From Halomicrococcus gelatinilyticus (GTDB lineage Archaea > Halobacteriota > Halobacteria > Halobacteriales > Haladaptataceae): DNA of 64,000 bases. Shown here piece by piece: positions 58,131-64,000 of the stretch. The notes beneath the pieces were generated by a model. That model saw nothing but the letters and a program-made list of their open reading frames with translations, did no database searches and was not told the origin of the DNA. Made by a program: the position numbers and the translations under genes. Positions within the stretch are counted from its first letter, which is position 1. Every line of letters begins with the position of its first letter. Location of the stretch: assembly GCA_024227995.1 (NCBI GenBank), contig CP100465.1, positions 186,001 through 250,000 of the forward strand, in the 5' to 3' direction.

Positions 58131-59954
58131 ATGAGCGGTGGTTCAGTAGAGGTAAGTGTCGTTCTCCCCGCCTACAACGAGGAGGCGACCATCGAAAACA
58201 CCGTCGAGACGACCCTCGACACGCTGGAATCGTTCCTGCCCTCCAACACTTTCGAGGTCATAGTCGCTGAGGACGGCTGTGACGACAGGACGCCAGAGAT
58301 TGCGGACCGGATGGCCGCCGAGGACGAACGCGTTCGACACTTCCACAGCGACGAGCGCCTCGGGCGCGGCGGCGCCCTGAACGCCGCGTTCGAGGCCGCA
58401 CACGGCGACACTCTGGTCTACTTCGACACCGACCTCGCGACGGACATGAAACACCTGGAGGAGCTCGTCGAGAGCATCAGGTCCGGCGACTACGACGTCG
58501 CCACGGGTTCCCGGTGGATGCCGGGCGAGGAGGCCAGTCGACCGGCCAAGCGCGACGTCGCGAGCCGGGGGTTCAACGGCCTGACGCGCCTGTTCCTCGG
58601 CTCCGAGATGCGCGACCACCAGTGCGGATTCAAGGCGTTCGACCGCGCCGCCCTGTTCGACCTGCTGGCGGACGTCGAGGACGAACACTGGTTCTGGGAC
58701 ACCGAGGTGCTCGTGCGCGCACAGCGCCGTGGCTACGACGTCAAGGAGTTCGCAGTGGACTGGACGCCGAAGGGAGACACCAAGGTCGACCTGGTGCGTG
58801 ACGTGTTCGGGATGGGGAGCCAGATACTCCGCTGCTGGTGGGAGTTCGCCGTCCAGCCGCGTGCCACCCGCCGCGTCTCCATGGCCGTAGGCGTCCTGCT
58901 GACCGTCGTCGCCGTCGCGCTGATGACGGTCTACCTGCCGGTCGAGCGCGTGCTCGCGGAGATGAGCAGCGCCAACCCACTGCTCGTCGGGGCAGCGGCG
59001 GTCGTCTACGTTCTCTCGTGGCCGCTGCGCGGCGCTCGCTACCGCGACATCCTGGAGGAACTGGGATACACGGAGAGCCTGGGATTCCTCACCGGCGCTG
59101 TGTTCGTCAGTCAGACCGGTAACCTGGTCTTTCCGGCGCGTGCGGGCGACGCAGTCCGTGCCTACGTCGTCAAGGCTCGCCGGGGGATCCCCTACCCGAC
59201 GGGGTTCGCCTCGCTAGCCGTCGAGCGCGTGTTCGACCTGCTGACGATCACCGTCATGGCCGGCACCGTGCTGCTCGGGCTGACCATCTCGGGAGAGGCC
59301 GCCCAGCTCGTCGAGGCGGTCACCGGTGCGAAGGAGGGCGAGGCCGCTCGCATGGCGGTCGCCGTCGCCGGTGGCGTGGGCGCCGCGGCCATCGCGGCCG
59401 TCGTCGCCATCGTCGCCAGCGCCCGCTCCGACCGGAACCTCGTCCGGGGCGTCGTCCAGTACGTCAGCACCGACTCCTACGCGGACTACGTGGCCGGCAT
59501 CGTCGAGCAGTTCGTCGGCGACGTCCAGACGGTCGCCAACGACCGCGAGGCGTTCTTCCGCGTCGGCGCGAGCAGCCTCGCCATCTGGTCGCTCGACGTC
59601 GTGACGGCGCTGCTGGTACTCGTCGCGTTCCCCTCGGTCTCGCTCGCCCCGGTGACGCTCGTCACGGTCGGGTTCTTCGCGGTGAGCGTCGGGAACCTCG
59701 CGAAGGTGCTGCCGCTCTCGCCCGGCGGCGTCGGCCTCTACGAGGCTGCGTTCACCGTGTTCGTCTGGGGACTGACGCCGATCGGCTGGGAGATCGCCGT
59801 CGGCGCGGCCATCCTCGACCACGCCGTGAAGAACGTCGTGACGCTGGTCGGCGGCGTCGGGTCGATGTTCTCCCTCAACGTCTCGCTGACCACGGCGGTC
59901 GAGGAAGGCACCGACGTCGCAGCCAACTCCGACCCCGCGTCGCTCGACGACTAG
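58131..59954 (+). CDS. aglD: GT2 glycosyltransferase with flippase-like membrane domain (AglD-like)
   Basis: 607 residues from the ATG at 58131, about 30 nt after a CTTACGG element. N-terminal GT2 domain (about 8-240): VSVVLPAYNEEATIENTV, VYFDTDLATDMKHLEE (DxD), HQCGFKAFDR and WFWDTEVLVRAQRRG. The rest has about eight membrane helices of the UPF0104/LPG-synthase type (SQTGNLVFPARAGDAVRAYVVK). This architecture is that of Haloferax AglD, which makes the dolichol-phosphate-bound mannose for the last sugar of the S-layer glycan. No other agl genes are near. Confidence 0.85.
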   Translation: MSGGSVEVSVVLPAYNEEATIENTVETTLDTLESFLPSNTFEVIVAEDGCDDRTPEIADRMAAEDERVRHFHSDERLGRGGALNAAFEAAHGDTLVYFDTDLATDMKHLEELVESIRSGDYDVATGSRWMPGEEASRPAKRDVASRGFNGLTRLFLGSEMRDHQCGFKAFDRAALFDLLADVEDEHWFWDTEVLVRAQRRGYDVKEFAVDWTPKGDTKVDLVRDVFGMGSQILRCWWEFAVQPRATRRVSMAVGVLLTVVAVALMTVYLPVERVLAEMSSANPLLVGAAAVVYVLSWPLRGARYRDILEELGYTESLGFLTGAVFVSQTGNLVFPARAGDAVRAYVVKARRGIPYPTGFASLAVERVFDLLTITVMAGTVLLGLTISGEAAQLVEAVTGAKEGEAARMAVAVAGGVGAAAIAAVVAIVASARSDRNLVRGVVQYVSTDSYADYVAGIVEQFVGDVQTVANDREAFFRVGASSLAIWSLDVVTALLVLVAFPSVSLAPVTLVTVGFFAVSVGNLAKVLPLSPGGVGLYEAAFTVFVWGLTPIGWEIAVGAAILDHAVKNVVTLVGGVGSMFSLNVSLTTAVEEGTDVAANSDPASLDD

Positions 59955-60463
59955 TACCGGTCCGTGACGAACGGGCCGAGCGCTCCGGCGAGCGCACCGG
60001 CCAACGCCGTCTCGCGGTCGACGATACCGTCCGTCAACACGCCCGCCGCTCCCATCTTCTTCGCCACGTTCGACTCGCCCAGCACGTCGTCCATCACAGG
60101 GCCGAGTTCCTCGCCGCCCCGGACGCGCCGGGCCACGCCGTCCGGGAGACGCAGACGGAGGCCGCTCCCCCGTCCGATCGTCTCGCCGTCCGTCACCGCG
60201 GCCCACATGACGAGGTAGAGCCCGTCGACGTCGCCGACCTCGGCGACGCCACCCTCCAGTCCGACGCCGAGGTCGTACCCGGCGTCGAGCGCGCGCCGGG
60301 CGCGGTTCTCCGCTCCTTCGACCGTCTCGGCGTCGCCGAACGGCTGTTCGGGGACGCCCGACGCCACGTCGACCGAGTCGACCGTCGCGTCGGTTCGTCC
60401 TTCGAGCGCTGCCTCCGTCGCCGCGACCTTCACCGGATTCGTGCTACCCACGCCGACTCGCAT
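59951..60463 (-). CDS. Inosine/xanthosine triphosphatase (DUF84)
   Basis: 170 residues from the ATG at 60463. Family motifs: VGVGSTNPVKVAATEAAL, SGVPEQPFGDAETVEGAENRARRAL, GVGLEGGVAEV and GIVDRETALAGALAGALGPF. Such enzymes hydrolyse non-canonical ITP/XTP to monophosphates, cleaning the nucleotide pool. Its last codons overlap the end of the aglD-like gene on the other strand (4-nt convergent overlap). Confidence 0.9.
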   Translation of the reverse strand: MRVGVGSTNPVKVAATEAALEGRTDATVDSVDVASGVPEQPFGDAETVEGAENRARRALDAGYDLGVGLEGGVAEVGDVDGLYLVMWAAVTDGETIGRGSGLRLRLPDGVARRVRGGEELGPVMDDVLGESNVAKKMGAAGVLTDGIVDRETALAGALAGALGPFVTDRY

Positions 60464-60498
60464 GGTCGAGTCGTGTCGTGGGGTCGACTTGGCGGTTT

Positions 60499-60768
60499 CT
60501 ACTCCTTCGCGACGGTCGGTCGTGACGTCCCGGCGGTCCGGCCGTCGAGATACCGCTCGCCGTCGTCCGTGATGGCGTAGGCGTCGTCGCCGACGTGGCG
60601 AGCCAGTCCGTTCGCCGCCAGTCGCCGGCAGCGCTCGGCGACGTGGCCGGGTTTCCAGGGGACGCGGTCGTCGGTTGCGACCCGCGACGGGCGCAGTGGA
60701 CCGTCGACGGCCAGCAGTTCGAGTATCCGTTCGTCGAGCAGTTCCGTCCAGGTGGTCGACCGTCGCAT
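60499..60768 (-). CDS. Small winged-helix protein (PhiH1-repressor-like)
   Basis: 89 residues: a winged HTH over nearly the whole length (DERILELLAVDGPLRPSRVATDDRVPWKPGHVAERCRRLAANGLARHVGDDAYAITDDGERYLDG). The repressor of halovirus phiH has this size and pattern. A minus-strand GTTTAAAT box (about 60796-60803) lies some 30 nt before the ATG. Targets unknown; no virus genes are adjacent. Confidence 0.75.
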   Translation of the reverse strand: MRRSTTWTELLDERILELLAVDGPLRPSRVATDDRVPWKPGHVAERCRRLAANGLARHVGDDAYAITDDGERYLDGRTAGTSRPTVAKE

Positions 60769-60871
60769 GGGACGTCGGCTCTGGTCGCGTCACGGAATTT
60801 AAACGTTCGCACCGCCGGCGTGGTCGCACGAATCGGAAACCGGTTTACCGCGCGCCTCCCACCAAGCGGGT

Positions 60872-62194
60872 ATGGACGTACTTTCCGCCGCGCGGCGAGT
60901 CATCGCCGAGGACCCGGTCTGTGACGCCTGTCTGGGCCGCCAGTTCGCCGACCGGAGCTTCGGGTTGACGAACGACGACCGCGGCCACGCCCTCAGGGTC
61001 GCGGTCGCGCTCGAGGACGACGAGGACTTCGCCGAACCGGACGAGCAGTGCTGGGTCTGTGAGGGCCAGACCGACCGCTACGACGAGTGGGCCGAGACGG
61101 TCGCGGCCCAACTGGAGGGCGTCGAGTTCGAGACGTACCAGGTCGGGACGCGGACGCCGCCGCTCATCGAGGAGAACGAGGCGCTGCTGCGCGACGCCGC
61201 CGACCTGCCGGAGGACGCCGGCGAGCTGTTCAAGTCGGCGTTCAACCGCGAGGTCGGCAAGCGCGTCGGCAGGCTCACCGGGACCGAGGTGGACTTCGAC
61301 CGCCCCGACGTGCTCGCGCTGCTCGACCTCGAAGCTGCGCCGTTCGAGGGCGACCTCTCCTCACACGCCGTCGACGTGCAGGTCAACCCCGCCTTCGTCT
61401 ACGGCCGCTACCGCAAGCTCGAACGCGACATCCCCCAGACGGAGTGGCCCTGCCGGGAGTGCGGCGGCTCCGGCAAGCAGCTCGCGGAAGGCGGCGGCGA
61501 GGAGCCCTGCGACCACTGCGGCGGGTCGGGCTACATGTACGAGGAGAGCGTCGAACAGCTGACCACGCCGCCCATTCTCGACGCGATGGACGGCGACGAG
61601 GCGCTCTTCCACGGTGCCGGCCGCGAGGACGTCGACGCGCTGATGCTGGGGACGGGTCGACCGTTCGTCGTCGAGGTGAAGCGTCCCCGCAAGCGCAACC
61701 CCGAGACGGACGCCCTCGAACGCGAGATCAACGAGTTCGCGGACGGCGCCGTCGAGGTCGAGGGGCTCCGCCTCGCCACCCACGAGATGGTCGAGCGCGT
61801 GAAGGAACTGCCGGCGAGCAAGACCTACCGGATGGACGTCGAGTTCGACGCCCCCGTCGACGCCGACGCGCTCGCCGACGCCGTCGCAGAACTCGACGGG
61901 ACGACGGTGGAGCAGTACACCCCGAACCGCGTCGACCACCGCCGGGCCAGCCGGACGCGCGAGCGCACCGTCTACGACATCGACGGCCACCTGGAGGACG
62001 AACGCCACGGCGAACTGGAGGTCCACGGCGAGGGCGGCCTCTACGTGAAGGAACTCGTCAGCGGCGACGAGGGGCGCACCGAGCCGAGCGTCGCGGGCGT
62101 GCTCGGCGTCGGCGCCGAGGTGACCGCGCTCGACGTGACCGCCGTCGAGGGCGAGGACGAACCGTTCGACGACCCCGAGTACCTGCGCGAGTGA
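60872..62194 (+). CDS. pus10: tRNA pseudouridine synthase Pus10
   Basis: 440 residues; modifies U54 and U55 of archaeal tRNAs. The N-terminal THUMP-like part carries two CxxC pairs (DPVCDACLG and CWVCEG). In the catalytic domain the catalytic Asp is in AGREDVDALMLGTGRPFVVEVKRP. Between them lies an extended zinc-binding insert of the DnaJ type (CRECGGSGK, then CDHCGGSGY, about residues 195-220), longer than in methanogens. The start has a GTTTACC-like element 29 nt upstream. Confidence 0.94.
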   Translation: MDVLSAARRVIAEDPVCDACLGRQFADRSFGLTNDDRGHALRVAVALEDDEDFAEPDEQCWVCEGQTDRYDEWAETVAAQLEGVEFETYQVGTRTPPLIEENEALLRDAADLPEDAGELFKSAFNREVGKRVGRLTGTEVDFDRPDVLALLDLEAAPFEGDLSSHAVDVQVNPAFVYGRYRKLERDIPQTEWPCRECGGSGKQLAEGGGEEPCDHCGGSGYMYEESVEQLTTPPILDAMDGDEALFHGAGREDVDALMLGTGRPFVVEVKRPRKRNPETDALEREINEFADGAVEVEGLRLATHEMVERVKELPASKTYRMDVEFDAPVDADALADAVAELDGTTVEQYTPNRVDHRRASRTRERTVYDIDGHLEDERHGELEVHGEGGLYVKELVSGDEGRTEPSVAGVLGVGAEVTALDVTAVEGEDEPFDDPEYLRE

Positions 62195-62206
62195 GCGTCC
62201 GGGAGT

Positions 62207-62668
62207 TCACTCGGTCCGGTCCGCGCTGGTGGTGTACCCCGGTGGCGGCGGCAGTTCCACCACCTCCGTCTCCTCGCGCTCGTGCGGTATCCGCGCTTCC
62301 ATCTCTATCTTGACAGCGTGGTCGCCGCCGACCACGTCGCTCACGCCGACCATCACCGTCCCGGGCAGCTCCGGCGGTTCGAAGTGGTCGCGACACGCCT
62401 CGCCGATCTCGAACTCCGCCTCGGGTAGCAGGTCCTCGCGGACGAAGTGCCGAATCATGGTCACGTCCGCCAGCCGCCCGTCGCAGTATTCACGCAGGAA
62501 CCTGTCGGCGAACGAGAGCGCGCGGTCCGCCTGCGCCTTCGGCGTGTCGCCGGGCGCGACGACGCCGTCCAACTGCACGTGGTCGTGATTCGCGTGCCGT
62601 GTCAGGACGCCGGTCGCCGCCACGGCGTCGTCGCCGCGGTTCTCGCGTCTGAACACCGTCTTCTCCAT
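62207..62668 (-). CDS. RidA (YjgF/Rid) family protein
   Basis: 153 residues from the ATG at 62668, about 27 nt after a minus-strand TTTTATAC box (62693-62700). Pattern typical of Rid: QADRALSFADRFLREYCDGRLADVTMIRHFV, a central linker, and the C-terminal strand VGVSDVVGGDHAVKIEMEARI. RidA hydrolyses reactive imine/enamine intermediates; the conserved arginine for that is not confirmed here, so it could be a non-deaminase Rid. Confidence 0.72.
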   Translation of the reverse strand: MEKTVFRRENRGDDAVAATGVLTRHANHDHVQLDGVVAPGDTPKAQADRALSFADRFLREYCDGRLADVTMIRHFVREDLLPEAEFEIGEACRDHFEPPELPGTVMVGVSDVVGGDHAVKIEMEARIPHEREETEVVELPPPPGYTTSADRTE

Positions 62669-62984
62669 GCGATGGCGTAGCGGCCGGTGTAGTATAAAAG
62701 CTGACAGCAATGTTACCACTCGATTCGACCCAGGTGACAACCAAGAACAGGTCCTCGATGTCTTCAAACGCGGCCGCGCGGGCGACGGTCCCTGGGGCTA
62801 CGCAAATCTCCACCGTATCCGCCTTGAAACCGGCCTCCGGAAGCAACGCGTCAACGAAGCCCTCGGCAGTCTCGTCGACGCCGACTGGATCGAACACGTC
62901 CACGTCGACGGCGAGAAGGTCCGCGGGCTGTACCGATTTGTAGACGACCCTCGAAATGAAGACAATCTGGAGGAGAGCGCTTGA
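62667..62984 (+). CDS. Winged-helix protein with uncertain start
   Basis: 105 residues if it starts at 62667, but that codon is inside the divergent rid gene and before the TATA box TATAAAA (about 62692-62698). The recognisable protein begins near TTRFDPGDNQEQVLDVFKR (codons from about 62715), where the position expected for a start is GTT. The core is a winged helix (WGYANLHRIRLETGLRKQRVNEALGSLVDADWIEHV, then GLYRFVDDPRNE). Related proteins sit beside haloarchaeal integrases and proviruses. It may be a damaged remnant. Confidence 0.5.
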   Translation: MRWRSGRCSIKADSNVTTRFDPGDNQEQVLDVFKRGRAGDGPWGYANLHRIRLETGLRKQRVNEALGSLVDADWIEHVHVDGEKVRGLYRFVDDPRNEDNLEESA

Positions 62985-62986
62985 TT

Positions 62987-63082
62987 GTGGCATATTCCTA
63001 TGTACTCTGCGCGAACTGCACAGCCGGCATTCTCGCTTCCAACCCTGAGTCTGTGGACGTGAATGTCTCCTATGATGTGTAG
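62987..63082 (+). CDS. Possible tiny ORF after the winged-helix gene
   Basis: GTG-started, 31 residues (VAYSYVLCANCTAGILASNPESV and a short tail), 2 nt after the stop of the winged-helix gene. The CxxC and coupling spacing give slight support; it could be a decayed fragment. Confidence 0.28.
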   Translation: MAYSYVLCANCTAGILASNPESVDVNVSYDV

Positions 63083-63307
63083 CGGCTAGAGCGTATAGAG
63101 TCGGAGGAGATAGCCAAGGGTATCACCAACTACATCGACGTGAGAGTCTCGAGTCTCAGCTTATACGTGGTAGTGACGCGGAACGCTGTTTGGGCTGAAT
63201 CAATAGCGTCTATTTACTCTCGCGGTTAAGGAACGTTCTTCTCCCTGAAGTTATGATCGAGGTTGTCGATGAGTTCGAAGATCACGGCGAACGACCACAT
63301 CATAGCC

Positions 63308-63317
63308 AGATTTATAT
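63308..63317 (+). promoter_or_regulatory. TATA box of the AT-rich lipoprotein gene
   Basis: GATTTATATT, about 28 nt before the ATG at 63342; leaderless message expected. A second AT-rich run ATTTATAAT is just before the ATG. Confidence 0.6.
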
Positions 63318-63341
63318 TCGGGGGAGAATTCATTTATAATA

Positions 63342-63755
63342 ATGGCTCTAAATCGGCGTACATTTAATAAATCTTTGATGGCTCTTGGGATAAGTGGGGC
63401 GCTTAGTGGCTGCTTCGGGAGCACCACCCCTGATGGAGTTCGATTAGATAAAATCAGACTAGTGAATTTCGACCCAATCGAAAAAGCCAAAATAAAATTG
63501 GCGGTTACACAGGACGGCAACAGTATACTTGAAAACGTATACGATGTTAAGAAGAAAGTTGATCGAGTAGCTCAACCGACAATTATTAACGACTTACCGC
63601 AAGACCTTGGGAAGTACAGAATCGAGGTCATGAATATCGAGACAAACGCTTCAACATCATTGAAAATCACCAGAAGTTCATATTATAAATGCTCTTATGT
63701 AGATATATTCATAGTAGAAGATAATATAAGTATTTATGTTAAAAGGTGTGAATAA
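63342..63755 (+). CDS. Tat-exported lipoprotein, orphan, AT-rich
   Basis: 137 residues. NRRTFNKSLMALGISGALSGC is a twin-arginine signal with a lipobox ending at Cys24. The mature part has alternating beta-strand character (LDKIRLVNFDPIEKAKIKLAVTQDG, IEVMNIETNAST) and few acidic clusters, unlike most proteins here. Codons often end in A/T (aaa, ata, aat), quite different from neighbours, so it is probably a recent acquisition. No known domain. Confidence 0.75.
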   Translation: MALNRRTFNKSLMALGISGALSGCFGSTTPDGVRLDKIRLVNFDPIEKAKIKLAVTQDGNSILENVYDVKKKVDRVAQPTIINDLPQDLGKYRIEVMNIETNASTSLKITRSSYYKCSYVDIFIVEDNISIYVKRCE

Positions 63756-63999
63756 GGCTACAGCTTTTTATTTTCACTGAGGGATTTTTAGCTACGTAAA
63801 CTGGTTCCTGGGGATTTATATCTTTATCGGACGCCATTGCCGCTCTAGATTTGGCAGCTGGTTCTTTCTCAATACCATGTCTCTTCTTTTCTGAAGTCGA
63901 CATTGAATCAGGGTTTTCAGAAACATAGTTTGAAAGGCCAAATGTTTGCTGGTAATTGTTGAAGTCGCTCAGGGCATTGTTTTGTGAATTTCTGACTGT
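63739..63999 (-). CDS. Partial reading frame leaving the window (C-terminal part)
   Basis: Open on the minus strand from base 63999 to a TAA at 63739-63741, 86 residues, hydrophilic (for example DFNNYQQTFGLSNYVSENPDS and KEPAAKSRAAMASDKD). Its end overlaps the lipoprotein gene's end by 17 nt in convergent orientation. In AT-rich DNA such an open run has modest significance; the start lies outside the window. No family recognised. Confidence 0.4.
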   Translation of the reverse strand, partial: TVRNSQNNALSDFNNYQQTFGLSNYVSENPDSMSTSEKKRHGIEKEPAAKSRAAMASDKDINPQEPVYVAKNPSVKIKSCSLIHTF

Positions 64000-64000
64000 A

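Larger units (their letters stand above)
62985..63341. other. Low-GC intergenic stretch
   Basis: Apart from the tiny ORF at its start I see no gene. Stop codons interrupt all frames. AT content rises towards the right end, where GATTTATATT (63308-63317) forms the promoter of the lipoprotein gene. Likely decayed accessory DNA. Confidence 0.45.

Noticed and set aside
60793..60806. Near-palindromic AATTTAAAC element as a promoter for pus10
   Set aside because: It lies over 65 nt before the pus10 ATG; its distance to the leftward winged-helix gene (about 30 nt) fits that gene better, and pus10 has a nearer element at about 60843.

Overview
The window is chromosomal DNA of a halophilic archaeon (class Halobacteria); the genus cannot be fixed from sequence alone. 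The evidence is very high GC with strong G/C third-position bias, acidic proteins, TATA-type promoters about 25-32 nt upstream of start codons (leaderless transcripts), and haloarchaeal gene families: HalOD1 domains, a Bat-type HTH_10 regulator, an AglD-like glycosyltransferase, the GCS2-type gamma-glutamylcysteine ligase, archaeal Nop5/fibrillarin, Pus10, and both DNA gyrase and topoisomerase VI. I recognised no tRNA, rRNA, CRISPR array or complete insertion sequence.

Layout. 0-2 kb: two tandem secreted DUF4397 proteins with threonine-rich repeat tails. 2-12.6 kb: housekeeping and membrane genes (acyl-CoA thioesterase, HalOD1, TraB-family protein plus M50 metalloprotease, purM, an XRE-CBS regulator with its own operator-like palindrome, UPF0212, GNAT, a zinc finger/polytopic membrane protein pair, a winged-helix regulator, arginase, HAD hydrolase). 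12.6-20.9 kb: divergent gyrB-gyrA and top6B-top6A. 21-23 kb: two metallo-beta-lactamase-fold hydrolases around a Tat-exported HiPIP-like lipoprotein. 23.6-43.9 kb: a broad acyl-CoA and aromatic-acid region holding a regulator, crotonase, 3-hydroxyacyl-CoA dehydrogenase, an HMG-CoA-synthase-like/DUF35 protein with thiolase, phenylacetate-CoA ligase, PaaI-type thioesterases, a MaoC hydratase, a HyuA-HyuB pair, an amidohydrolase, superoxide dismutase, a Rieske protein, a second crotonase, a cysteine-rich Bat-type regulator and the phenylacetyl-CoA epoxidase operon paaABCD plus a separate zinc-ribbon gene. 44-53.3 kb: uspA, a small membrane protein, and a divergent block for a ba3-type haem-copper oxidase: a leftward assembly operon (small membrane protein, Sco, TlpA-like, CcdA, DsbD_2-like, CcoI-like copper ATPase) and a rightward structural operon (small subunit, CoxB, CoxA, an anchored extracytoplasmic protein). 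53.3-62.7 kb: nop5-fibrillarin, gshA, three HTH proteins, HalOD1, aglD-like, DUF84 NTPase, pus10 and a RidA-like protein. 62.7-64 kb: a decayed, AT-richer accessory segment with a winged-helix gene lacking a clean start, a Tat lipoprotein of unlike codon usage and a partial reading frame leaving the window.

How the parts work together. PaaK makes phenylacetyl-CoA, PaaABC(D) epoxidises it with O2, the stand-alone MaoC protein, crotonases and 3-hydroxyacyl-CoA dehydrogenase can carry later steps, and PaaI thioesterases can release trapped CoA. PaaE and the PaaZ aldehyde dehydrogenase half are not seen here. The oxidase block pairs structural subunits with copper delivery and thiol-redox factors. 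The most distinctive regulatory signal is a palindrome of the form A[A/T]TCCCAG-N3-CTGGGAAT, present twice between uspA and a small membrane-protein gene and once, less perfectly, between the two oxidase operons, each time centred between two divergent TATA boxes.
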